From NCBI RefSeq assembly GCF_023015965.1, contig NZ_JALKAN010000002.1:1054001-1118000 (forward strand): a DNA stretch of 64,000 nucleotides, written 5' to 3'. This document shows positions 46,902-55,163 of the stretch, one piece after another. This stretch comes from Allomuricauda sp. F6463D (GTDB lineage Bacteria; Bacteroidota; Bacteroidia; Flavobacteriales; Flavobacteriaceae). The stretch's first letter is position 1; each line of letters opens with the position of its first letter. The translations under genes were made by a program, and so were the position numbers. The notes beneath the pieces are model-generated. The model did no database searches. It saw nothing but the letters and a program-made list of their open reading frames with translations, and had not been told where the DNA came from.

Positions 46902-48095
46902 TCAAGATTTCTTATTTCCCTGTACTTTTTGTGAATATAAAATTGCAATTCCAATTATAGCGCCAAAACAAGCCAGCACACCCCCAACTAAACTCGCGTA
47001 GTTGACTCCAAGTCCGAAAACCATAGGTAATCCCCCAAAATAAGCTCCAGAGGCATTTCCCATATTAAACGCACTTTGGTTCATGGATGAGCCCAATTTT
47101 TCTGCGCCTTTTGCAGCTTTTATAATGGCAATCTGAATTGGTGCCGTGATAGAAAATGTTATGACCCCAACAATAAAGCTTAGAACAAATAAGACAATGC
47201 TGTTGCTAGCAAAAATTGAATTTAGGATCAGCACAGTTGTCATACAAAGCATACTTATGATCACAGATTTTATAGGGTTGAATATTTCCACCATTCTAGC
47301 CCCTAGAAAGTTTCCAAAAAACATCCCAATACCTGCTACAACAATTACATAACCAACATATGCCTCTGGTAGTTTTGTTACGGAGATAACCAAAGGGGCA
47401 ATATAGCTGTACCATGCAAAAAAACCTCCAGTGCCAACTGTGGTCAAAGCAATCAATGCCCACAGTTTTTTGCTCTTTATTCCAGATGAAGGACTTTCGC
47501 TATTTGGAGCATCCAATGATTCCAAATTTTTCTTTGGCATCCAAAAATACAGACTGGTCAACGTGGCCACACCTGATATTCCCACGAGTATGAACGAATA
47601 GCCCCAGTGCCATTCTTGTCCAATATATGTTCCCAATGGCACCCCCAGAATATTGGCAACCGTTAGTCCAGAGAACATAATTGCCATGGCTTGGGCTGCC
47701 TTGCCCGGTTTAGCCAAATATCCAGAAACTACAGCCCCTATACCAAAAAAAGCACCATGTGGCATTCCAGATAAGAACCTAAAAAGCATCATAATCCAAT
47801 AGTCTTCGGAAAATGCAGACAACGTATTGAATATTGTAAACCAAAGCATTAGAAAAAGTAATGTTTTTTTGGGGTTGAGGTTGTTTGTAATCCGAGCCAT
47901 TACGGGGCCGCCTATAACTACACCCAACGCATAAATTGCAATAAAATGTCCAGCTTTGGGTATGGATATGTCCATGGAATCAGCGATATTGGGAAGGATT
48001 CCCATAATTACAAATTCTGTCAGGCCAATCCCAAATCCACCTATTGCAAGAGATAAAAGTGCTTTTCTATTGGTTGAATTTGAATTCTTGTCCAA
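46902..48095 (-). CDS. MFS exporter, AraJ/DHA1-like
   Basis: Twelve-helix major facilitator of 397 residues, DHA1 drug/sugar efflux type. The motif-A-like loop is GPVMARITNNLNPKK after TM2, and motif GMPHGAFFGIGAVV in TM4 is typical of AraJ/YdhP-like sugar or drug effluxers. The central cytoplasmic loop is polar (ESLDAPNSESPSSGIKSKK). The start appears to be a TTG at 48093-48095: the frame has a stop six codons upstream, and the next ATG would remove the first helix. A good promoter lies just upstream. The substrate is not determinable. Confidence 0.88.
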   Translation of the reverse strand: MDKNSNSTNRKALLSLAIGGFGIGLTEFVIMGILPNIADSMDISIPKAGHFIAIYALGVVIGGPVMARITNNLNPKKTLLFLMLWFTIFNTLSAFSEDYWIMMLFRFLSGMPHGAFFGIGAVVSGYLAKPGKAAQAMAIMFSGLTVANILGVPLGTYIGQEWHWGYSFILVGISGVATLTSLYFWMPKKNLESLDAPNSESPSSGIKSKKLWALIALTTVGTGGFFAWYSYIAPLVISVTKLPEAYVGYVIVVAGIGMFFGNFLGARMVEIFNPIKSVIISMLCMTTVLILNSIFASNSIVLFVLSFIVGVITFSITAPIQIAIIKAAKGAEKLGSSMNQSAFNMGNASGAYFGGLPMVFGLGVNYASLVGGVLACFGAIIGIAILYSQKVQGNKKS

Positions 48096-48112
48096 GCTTA
48101 TTTTTTATTGGA

Positions 48113-48146
48113 CAAAGGTAGGGGGTAAATGTTGAACTGGAAGCAA
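48113..48146 (-). promoter_or_regulatory. Promoter of the MFS gene
   Basis: On the minus strand TTG (48144-48146), a 23-base spacer and TACCTTTG (48113-48120) match the flavobacterial consensus. The predicted start is near 48106, about 11 bases before the TTG start codon, so the transcript has a very short leader. Confidence 0.5.
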
Positions 48147-48179
48147 GGATATTTGCTAAATTATATTTTAAATTGACCT

Positions 48180-48298
48180 TGTAAAAGCAAAAAAACAGCC
48201 TTGAGGATTGGACTAATTCAAATACATTCAAAAAATGAAACAAATACTTTTGAAAAGGTATTTTGATTTCAAGGCTGCTTTGAAGATTAGCTTTTACA
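48180..48298 (-). repeat. Nested inverted-repeat element, possible structured RNA or MITE
   Basis: Three concentric inverted repeats share one centre region: TGTAAAAGC (48180-48188) with GCTTTTACA (48290-48298), CAGCCTTGA (48196-48204) with TCAAGGCTG (48269-48277), and AAATAC (48242-48247) with GTATTT (48258-48263). All three are perfect. On the minus strand the middle stem is followed directly by seven T (48189-48195), as in a terminator. It lies upstream of the MFS promoter, so it is not part of that leader. It could be a small transposable remnant, an independent small RNA or an elaborate terminator. Confidence 0.5.
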
Positions 48299-48384
48299 TA
48301 TACTAAACTACATCTTTGTCTTATTTTTTATGTAATTCCTCAACTATAAGTACCAATCCCGATTCATAAGAACTATTTTATTAA

Positions 48385-48424
48385 AAAAATGAAAGGTCCG
48401 CTCTTAATCGAACGGACCTTTTTT
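48385..48424 (-). terminator. Terminator of the SusC/SusD operon
   Basis: A nine-base-pair stem AAAGGTCCG / CGGACCTTT (48392-48400 with 48413-48421) has a 12-base loop and is followed on the minus strand by a T-rich tract. It is 22 bases beyond the stop codon of the lipoprotein gene. Confidence 0.85.
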
Positions 48425-48443
48425 ATTGACTGGATGTAAAAAA

Positions 48444-49244
48444 TTAATTGATGCAAGGAGACGGATTGGGGCCAAAGGGACCCAGAACTTCACCATCCGG
48501 TGTTTCAATAGTATAAACATGTTCTTCCTCAAAGGCACCACTGGTGTATGAAATTACAAGTTCTGCATTGTCATCTGGCACATCAACATTAAAAGTTGCC
48601 GTATCTCCAGATGTAAATGTATAATCTGTTGTCACGCCATCAATTTCGAAAGTCACGAAGGCACCGTCCCAACCATCACCGAACAGATCTTGCATTTCAA
48701 TCACCCATGTTCCTGGTACGGTGGTTCCGGAAATTGGTGAGCATTTGACCAAAACGATAAAATTAAACGCTTGCAATTGCTCTGGTTGCCCGGTTACCGT
48801 GGCACTATAGTTTTCAACGGTGGTTTCTGTACCGTCAACTCCGGTAGATTTACCTAAAAACCGAATAAAGTCACCCCCAGAAATATCATCTACCGTTATG
48901 CCCAGTGAACTGGCAATTTCGGTATAGGGGATGGAGATATCGCTCGGAAATTGAGTTATCGTAGTCAAGGGTACGGTATCAGTTGAGACACCTCCCGACT
49001 CCAAAGTTACACTTAAGTCCCAAGAAGCTACATTGTCACTTGGGTCATCCACGGTTCCTAAAAGGCTGGAAGTGGCAAGATCACCTTTTGCAACAATTGA
49101 CTGATCTAGCAGGATCCTAACATAAGGAGCGGCTGAATCTTCCAGTTCGAACACGTTGAGTGGGTTTTTGTCTTTATCCTCACAGGCAATAAATCCCAGT
49201 AATAAGAGTACAAGACCTAATATGTATTTATAATTACTTTTCAT
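48444..49244 (-). CDS. Lipoprotein of unknown function, third gene of Sus-like operon
   Basis: A 266-residue predicted lipoprotein: signal ending in lipobox FIAC (C21), then a soluble beta-rich body with no recognised domain. The C-terminal part (GTWVIEMQDLFGDGWDGAFVTFEIDGV...LVISYTSGAFEEEHVYTIETPDGEVLGPFGP) resembles short beta-sandwich segments with DLFGDGWDGA-type turns found in secreted Bacteroidetes proteins. The ATG at 49242-49244 is preferred because it follows the SusD stop by 23 bases; a longer frame would run into susD. By position it should be a surface-exposed accessory binding protein, comparable to SusE/SusF, which is inference. Confidence 0.82.
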   Translation of the reverse strand: MKSNYKYILGLVLLLLGFIACEDKDKNPLNVFELEDSAAPYVRILLDQSIVAKGDLATSSLLGTVDDPSDNVASWDLSVTLESGGVSTDTVPLTTITQFPSDISIPYTEIASSLGITVDDISGGDFIRFLGKSTGVDGTETTVENYSATVTGQPEQLQAFNFIVLVKCSPISGTTVPGTWVIEMQDLFGDGWDGAFVTFEIDGVTTDYTFTSGDTATFNVDVPDDNAELVISYTSGAFEEEHVYTIETPDGEVLGPFGPNPSPCIN

Positions 49245-49267
49245 CTGTATTGTTTTTTGGTTATAGA

Positions 49268-50983
49268 TCAATCAACGAATCCTTCAGGGTTAGTGTCCCA
49301 GAAAACTGGAGTACTTGGAGCACTTTTCTGCATAATGTTTGTGTTGCTGTCTGCAGCAGTTTGCGAATACCACATAGATCTAAGGAACGTTCCTGGATCG
49401 GGGGTGGTAAAGGCAGGGGTGAGATTATCTGGCTGACCCGTTCTTCTGTAGGTGTTATAAGCCTCTATTCCGTTGCACCATAATGCTATGAAGTACTGTT
49501 CAACAATAATGCGAAGTTTGTCGGTATCGTCTCCAGCATCGTAATTGGACAATATATCGGAAACATGATCATCTATTGCCGTGGAGGTGGCCTCATAACC
49601 TGTGCCATTTGCTAATTGAGCCCCAAAATTTACCACGGTGTTTATCGATTGTCTGATTCCTGTTTCAAAATAGTCCCTAGCATTACCTGTTGTGTTTAAA
49701 GTAAGTGCTGCTTCCGCCAACATAAAATAGGTATAGGAAGACATTAAGATGGGAGAAATTCCCGCTCCTGCCAGTCCTTCACTCACAGCTCCTGAGCCAG
49801 ATACATTTCTAAAAGAGTTGTCATCAAAAGGTCCCCCGACTGGATAGGTGCCGTGTAATGTTCTAAAGGCATCATCTGGTGGGATACCGTCATCGTCCAA
49901 ATGGTTTCTTCCCCAATATCCACTTAAACCATTGGTTGCCGGCACCAGACAATAAGGTTCCGAGGAATCCCACCAACTGGGTAGCGATATCTCGGTGACA
50001 CATTCTTTGGTAACTACATCAGCACCAGAAAAGTCTACTTGTTGTCGATAAAAATAGTACCGTATTCTAGGGTCTGGTTCACTGTACTGATTGGCCATCA
50101 GATTCATATAATAGTTGGAGGTGTAAAAGTCCGAACTTGGTCCTGCACCATCATAATTGGCATCAAAATAGGGATGTCTACTATCTGGAGAGGCATTATT
50201 GGTACCCCACTGAAAGAAAAAGTCGTCGGAAGGGTCTAAAATCAATTGGTTTCCACTAATCAACTCGTTGATACGTGCGGTGGAAACCGATGCTCCAAAA
50301 CCATCGGCATTGGCCACACGGGTTTGTAAGTATAGTTTTAACCGCATAGTACTGGCCACTTTTTTCCATTGACCCTCATTGCCGTTATAAAAAAGATCGT
50401 TTAAAGGCAATACCGTTTCATTTTTATTTAAATTGTCAATGGCATCTATCAAAAGTTGATCTGCCGCCTGGTAAATGGAGGCTCCTGAATCCACTGAGGG
50501 GTTGAGTATGCCTTCGCCCCCTGAAACTGCTTCGGAATATGGTACATCTCCGAAGAAATCTACCATGGACATCATGATATATGCTTCTAGAATTTGCCCG
50601 ATTGCAATATGGGTATATTGACCCGCTTCTTGTGCCAATGGGTTCATTGTACGAATGTCGATTAATGCTCTTGCGTATACATTGTCCCACACCCTGTCAA
50701 AATTGTCCGGATCATAGTTCTCCCTGTATGTCGGTCCAAAACCGTGTTGCATTCTTACGGGCTCCATTCCAAATTGGCTGAGACCATTTTCGTTTCTTCC
50801 TTCCTCGCCGGAATGGATTTGGGCAGTCATGAGTTGTATTTGATTTAAAAAGAAATCAACACTTGCCTGCGACGGGTTTAAGGCATTTGGACTCTCCACC
50901 ACATCCAAGGAAGTGGTCTCACAGCCCAACATAACTGTCAGTGCAGCGATTACGAGACTGAGTATATTTGATATTTTTTTCAT
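49268..50983 (-). CDS. SusD/RagB-family nutrient-binding outer-membrane lipoprotein
   Basis: Surface lipoprotein that closes over the SusC barrel like a lid and binds the imported oligomer. The 571-residue sequence has a lipoprotein signal with LGC (around residue 21), the SusD-like alpha-helical TPR scaffold, AYIMMSMVDFFGDVPYSEA (the typical first SusD helix region), and a C-terminal segment EAYNTYRRTGQPDNL. It is the SusD-like/SusD_2 type (ESTSLDV-type start, QYFIALWCNGIEAYNTYRR). It follows the SusC gene by 30 bases. Confidence 0.94.
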   Translation of the reverse strand: MKKISNILSLVIAALTVMLGCETTSLDVVESPNALNPSQASVDFFLNQIQLMTAQIHSGEEGRNENGLSQFGMEPVRMQHGFGPTYRENYDPDNFDRVWDNVYARALIDIRTMNPLAQEAGQYTHIAIGQILEAYIMMSMVDFFGDVPYSEAVSGGEGILNPSVDSGASIYQAADQLLIDAIDNLNKNETVLPLNDLFYNGNEGQWKKVASTMRLKLYLQTRVANADGFGASVSTARINELISGNQLILDPSDDFFFQWGTNNASPDSRHPYFDANYDGAGPSSDFYTSNYYMNLMANQYSEPDPRIRYYFYRQQVDFSGADVVTKECVTEISLPSWWDSSEPYCLVPATNGLSGYWGRNHLDDDGIPPDDAFRTLHGTYPVGGPFDDNSFRNVSGSGAVSEGLAGAGISPILMSSYTYFMLAEAALTLNTTGNARDYFETGIRQSINTVVNFGAQLANGTGYEATSTAIDDHVSDILSNYDAGDDTDKLRIIVEQYFIALWCNGIEAYNTYRRTGQPDNLTPAFTTPDPGTFLRSMWYSQTAADSNTNIMQKSAPSTPVFWDTNPEGFVD

Positions 50984-51013
50984 AATATATTTTTTGATTC
51001 TAATTAGCTGCTA

Positions 51014-54000
51014 TTAAAATGATGCTCTTACGGTAAGACCATATCTTCTTGTTGATGGTCCTGTAAAGAAATCGATACCCTGTCCGTTACCTACACCTGT
51101 ACTCGAAGAGTTGGTATCGTAGCGAACATCGTCTGGAAAGTTTACCGCTTTGTACCATAAATTGGAACCAGAAAGTGTCAAGGACAAGCTGCCAAATGGT
51201 GTTTTGTCCAACATTTTCTTTGGAATGGAATATCCAAGCGAAGCTTCTTGCAACCTAATGGTGGTGCCATCAAAAATATTTACCTCGTTTATGCCGCCAG
51301 CAAAGAATGTGTTGAATCCAAACTCTGTGGCCGTAATGGCTACGTTGTTGGGTGTGCCATCGGCTAAAACTCCGGGTAAAATATAGTTGGATTCCCTATG
51401 GATCGGTTGGTCTGGAGCTACAACACCGCGACCGATAAGACCTGCAGTTGTTACCGAATACACATCACCACCATGGCGGTATTGTAAGTTGGCTGATAGG
51501 GTAAAGTTTTTAAATGTTATTGTTGGAATCAAGGCTGTGGTCCAATCCGGATTGGGATCCCCTATCTCCGTAATATTATTATCCACCAAGTACCTGCCAT
51601 TACTTCCTACCACCTTGTTACCGTTGTCGTCCCTTTGGATGGTGCTTCCGAGCAGCACTCCGAACGGCCTGCCTTCCACAGCATAGTTGGCTGCTTCCCC
51701 AGCTACCGCAAAAGTCAATAGAATGTTATTGGTGCCTTCGGCCAAATCGGTCACAATGGTTTCACTTGTCGTAAAATTGCCGGCTAGGTTAAACCCTATT
51801 CCCGCATCACTTTCTCTGAAAAGGTTAAAATCATAATCCACTTCAACCCCTTTGGTCTCTACTTCGCCAATATTAACAAAGGTAGATCGGAAGCCTGTTG
51901 AGCTATCCAAGGTACGGTTGGTAATAAGATCTGTAGTGGATTTTTGGTACAAACTCACATTAAAATTGAGCCTATTGAAGAGCCTGGTGTCCAATCCAAT
52001 TTCCAACTCTTGCACTCTTTCAGGGGATAGATCGCGGTTACCGAGCACATCCGAAACTGTATTCCCAGAAATCACATTGCCACTTTGATTAACAAAGGTT
52101 CTAGATCCCAAGGAAAGCACATCCCTAGTATTAAACGGCGTAGGAAAACCTGCAGAGGATCCATAACCTAATCTAAGTTTGGCGTAGTTGAGTACATTAC
52201 CTTGTATTACAGGAAATGCGGTTGTAGGGATAAATGATAGGCTTGCACCTGGATAGAACAATGAATTGTTCTCTCTTTCCAATGTGGAGGACCAATCGTT
52301 TCTTCCTACTACATTGATATAGACCAGATCTTTATAGGATAAGGTTGCATCTAGATAAACACCCACCAAGTTTTCCTCAAAATTCTGATTTAAATTAAAT
52401 CCGGAAAAAGAGTTAACGGATGATGGCGTTGTGAAGTTGAAGTGTTCAAGTACTCCAAAAACCAATTGTCCTTGACTTTCTATACCATCTTGCGCAAAGG
52501 TATCCCTGCGACTATTGGCACCAAAAGTTGCAGTGAGATTTAAATCATCGGAAATACTTTTTTCTGCACTCAATATTAAATCATGGTTCCAAATGGAATT
52601 TCTTACCGAGGTAGTTCTTAGTATGCCCAAGGTAGGGCCATCAACACCGCCTTTATTTTGGCCATAAAAATTTAACTCAGTGTATGTATCCAATCCTACC
52701 CGGTATGTTAAGTTCATCCAATCGTTTATAGCATAGCTTATGGATGCATTCCCGGTAAAACGATCTGTTTCTTGACCAGTTCTGGAATTGGCCACGGTCC
52801 AGTATGGATTTTGGATATCGTTTCCTGAGCGATAGTATAAGCTTCTACCATCTGCTGCTTGATAAGGAATATTTGTTAAATCGACATTCCGTGGGGTGTA
52901 AAGAACATCTCCGAATATGGCCGAACCATTAAAAGCAGCTCCACTACCTGTACTAACCGCATTAGGAGGGGATTTATACCCTGTTCTTGCAAAATTGAAC
53001 ACACCCGATACCGTAAAGTTGTTGGATAATTTGGCATTTCCACCCAAACTAAAGTTGTTGCGCAGTAACCTGTTTCCTGGTGTAACACCAATATCTTCGG
53101 TACGGCCATAGTTGGCATTGAAATTTACGTTTTCAGACCCGCCACGTACATTAACAGATGTACTGTATACATACCCTGTTCTAAAAAATTCTTCTATACC
53201 ATTATAAGGTTTGTAAGGATACTCGAAATTTAAAAGATCTTCATATCCGACTATCAAAGTGGGGTCTGCAATATAGTTGAACGGATGTTGGGTAAGCGCT
53301 ACGCCATTAGGACCGGTCCGTATGTATTGCGCTGCTGTGGCTATGCCATCATCATCAGTTCGGTCAAAACGTGGTCCCCAGTTACTAAAGAAAAACCCGA
53401 AACCTTGGTGGAACCCACTTCCATAATTATCCTGAAAATTTGGAAGTACAGCATTGGACATAAATACCGATTGGGTAACGGAGACTTCCGTTTTAGATGG
53501 GGCATCACCGGTTGCGGCCCCTTTTGTGGTTATAAGAATTACACCGTTTCTACCACGGTTACCGTAAAGTACAGTTGCACTTAACCCCTTTAATACACTT
53601 ACACTTTCTATGTTGTTGGGGTCAAGATCCAAGAATCGACTTGATTCTGTATTCCCATCCAAAAAGTTGGTCTGTGCATTTGTTCCAGAATCAAAAGGAA
53701 TACCGTCCACGATAAAGAGTGGTTGATTGGATTGAGTGGCCGAAGAGTACCCGCGAATAATGATGTTGGTACCTGATCCTGACATCCCGTTGTTAGAGGT
53801 AATATTTACCCCAGCAACCTTTCCGTTCAAAACGCGGGCAACATCCGCTTCAGGTCTGGCTTCTACTTTATCGGATTCAACGGTGGTAACGGAGTATCCT
53901 AAAGACCGTTTTTCCCTGACAATACCTTGCGCGGTTACCACTACTTCTTCCAATTGTGATGCATCTTCCTGCATTTGTACATTGATTGTGTTCGCTGTAC

Positions 54001-54256
54001 CAACACTCCTTTCCAGTGTTCTTTGACCCAAATAAGAAAATACGAGAATATCAACTTCGCTTGCTTCGAGGGTGTAATTGCCATCAAAATCCGATTGTGT
54101 ACCCCGTACGGTGCCCTTAACAATAATGTTAACACCGGGTAAGGGTACCCCGTCTTGGTCGGTGACCGTTCCGGTAACCGTTTTTTCTTGGGCATGGGCA
54201 AATGCTATTGATAGGCACATTGCCAGCAGCGCTCCAAACAGTTTCTTTACTTTCAT
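51014..54256 (-). CDS. SusC/RagA-family TonB-linked outer-membrane transporter
   Basis: TonB-dependent importer of 1080 residues. Signal peptide to about residue 22 (IAFAHAQ), a carboxypeptidase-like regulatory domain (VTGTVTDQDGVPLPGVNIIVKGT...SDFDGNYTL), the LEEVVVTAQG TonB-box-like linker, the SusC plug signature VNITSNNGMSGSGTNIIIRGYSS...PLFIVDGIPF, and a 22-strand barrel ending YGLTVRASF. It is the first gene of the Sus-like operon. No glycoside hydrolase or peptidase lies beside it, so the ligand is unknown; the two AraC regulators upstream probably control it. Confidence 0.96.
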   Translation of the reverse strand: MKVKKLFGALLAMCLSIAFAHAQEKTVTGTVTDQDGVPLPGVNIIVKGTVRGTQSDFDGNYTLEASEVDILVFSYLGQRTLERSVGTANTINVQMQEDASQLEEVVVTAQGIVREKRSLGYSVTTVESDKVEARPEADVARVLNGKVAGVNITSNNGMSGSGTNIIIRGYSSATQSNQPLFIVDGIPFDSGTNAQTNFLDGNTESSRFLDLDPNNIESVSVLKGLSATVLYGNRGRNGVILITTKGAATGDAPSKTEVSVTQSVFMSNAVLPNFQDNYGSGFHQGFGFFFSNWGPRFDRTDDDGIATAAQYIRTGPNGVALTQHPFNYIADPTLIVGYEDLLNFEYPYKPYNGIEEFFRTGYVYSTSVNVRGGSENVNFNANYGRTEDIGVTPGNRLLRNNFSLGGNAKLSNNFTVSGVFNFARTGYKSPPNAVSTGSGAAFNGSAIFGDVLYTPRNVDLTNIPYQAADGRSLYYRSGNDIQNPYWTVANSRTGQETDRFTGNASISYAINDWMNLTYRVGLDTYTELNFYGQNKGGVDGPTLGILRTTSVRNSIWNHDLILSAEKSISDDLNLTATFGANSRRDTFAQDGIESQGQLVFGVLEHFNFTTPSSVNSFSGFNLNQNFEENLVGVYLDATLSYKDLVYINVVGRNDWSSTLERENNSLFYPGASLSFIPTTAFPVIQGNVLNYAKLRLGYGSSAGFPTPFNTRDVLSLGSRTFVNQSGNVISGNTVSDVLGNRDLSPERVQELEIGLDTRLFNRLNFNVSLYQKSTTDLITNRTLDSSTGFRSTFVNIGEVETKGVEVDYDFNLFRESDAGIGFNLAGNFTTSETIVTDLAEGTNNILLTFAVAGEAANYAVEGRPFGVLLGSTIQRDDNGNKVVGSNGRYLVDNNITEIGDPNPDWTTALIPTITFKNFTLSANLQYRHGGDVYSVTTAGLIGRGVVAPDQPIHRESNYILPGVLADGTPNNVAITATEFGFNTFFAGGINEVNIFDGTTIRLQEASLGYSIPKKMLDKTPFGSLSLTLSGSNLWYKAVNFPDDVRYDTNSSSTGVGNGQGIDFFTGPSTRRYGLTVRASF

Positions 54257-54608
54257 ACGAATAAAGTTTTGTTAGTAATTTGAAATGAGTTAGTGCAACT
54301 GAGAAAGGTGGGCGATGCTAGGAATATGATAGCTAATTCAAATAATACTTCTGGGAAGTAAACAAAACTCAATGGATTTTGTTTTTTTGAAGTAAGGCCT
54401 CTCACCGCCCTACCTTTACAATTGCATAACAAATCAACCTAAAACTGTTATGGATTGGGTACTTTTTAAACGGCTAGAACCCTAAAAACAAGAAAGCCCA
54501 TGGGGAAGTACTCTTTTTAACAGATTAAGATTAATTTAATAACAGGCCAAAAAAACCTCTTGAGCAACAAGAGGTTTTAGGGAATTGTTCTAACAGGTAT
54601 AAGTGTAG
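54257..54608 (-). promoter_or_regulatory. Upstream region of the Sus-like operon
   Basis: A 352-base gap. The right part carries the terminator of the AraC-type gene. The left part must contain the susC promoter: on the minus strand a TTTTG is followed at 15 bases by TATTATTTG, close to but not matching the consensus spacing. Overlapping it is a short inverted repeat TACTTC-TGG-GAAGTA (54346-54360), a possible operator. No further gene is visible. Confidence 0.35.
54546..54578 (-). terminator. Terminator of the short AraC-family gene
   Basis: An 11-base-pair stem AAAACCTCTTG-AGCAA-CAAGAGGTTTT is followed on the minus strand by seven T. It is about 30 bases behind the stop codon. Confidence 0.9.
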
Positions 54609-55088
54609 TTATGCCATTTGAATTTCATTTTGGGGAACTTTCAAGGTGGCTGCCGTTCTGTAACCGTTGGGACTAAACCCGGTAAGTTTTTTAAAGGCAC
54701 AGTAAAAGCTGTTCTTACTGTTAAAGCCTACTTCGTACATAATGGCCTTTACACTCAATGAAGGATCGGAAACCAATAAATATTTTGCCTCTTCAATTCT
54801 ATAATCGTTTAAACAAGAATAAAAGTTTTTTGCGAAATACGTATTGATTACTTGGGACACTTTGTACCTGTTCTCTTGGATATGTTCCGATAGATCATCA
54901 AGACTAATTGTGTTGTTCCTATAAATCCTGTCTTCCTCAAAAGCTATTTGGATTTTCACCCGAATGGCATTGGCTTCCGATTCTGTTAGCCCGGACTTTC
55001 TGTACTTTTCATGACTGTTTAATGGGAAAGTTGTCCGTTTCTCTTGCCCACTGTACATAAAGATGATGTGCTTTAGTAGCCGTTTCAT
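54609..55088 (-). CDS. Short AraC-family regulator without sensor domain
   Basis: A 159-residue protein consisting of a short linker and the two helix-turn-helix modules of the AraC family (about residues 85-145, SLSVKAIMYEVGFNSKNSFYCAFKKLTGFSPNGYR). The linker KYRKSGLTESEANAIRVKIQIAFEEDRIYRNNTISLDDLSEHI closely parallels the linker of the 506-residue regulator just upstream, so this is a paralogue that lacks the TPR and seven-helix sensor part. It is probably a direct DNA-binding partner or antagonist of its neighbour, which is inference. Both genes share the leader motif TGATTGATG at their starts. Confidence 0.87.
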   Translation of the reverse strand: MKRLLKHIIFMYSGQEKRTTFPLNSHEKYRKSGLTESEANAIRVKIQIAFEEDRIYRNNTISLDDLSEHIQENRYKVSQVINTYFAKNFYSCLNDYRIEEAKYLLVSDPSLSVKAIMYEVGFNSKNSFYCAFKKLTGFSPNGYRTAATLKVPQNEIQMA

Positions 55089-55113
55089 ATTGATTGATGA
55101 TTTTTGATTGATG
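55089..55113 (-). repeat. Leader repeat TGATTGATG (two copies)
   Basis: TGATTGATG occurs at 55091-55099 and 55105-55113, directly upstream of the short AraC gene. A third copy lies at 56688-56696 upstream of the long AraC gene. The shared placement suggests duplication of the leader together with the gene, or an autoregulatory site. Confidence 0.45.
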
Positions 55114-55163
55114 ACTACTAGTTAGCTATTAAACCACTGATTTTCGGTGTTCCCGATAAGAAT

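Larger units (their letters stand above)
48096..48443. other. Intergenic region between MFS gene and SusC/SusD operon
   Basis: A 348-base gap without a credible gene. From the left it holds the MFS promoter, the nested inverted-repeat element at 48180-48298, an AT-rich stretch with nothing recognisable (48300-48384), and the terminator at 48385-48424. Confidence 0.7.
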
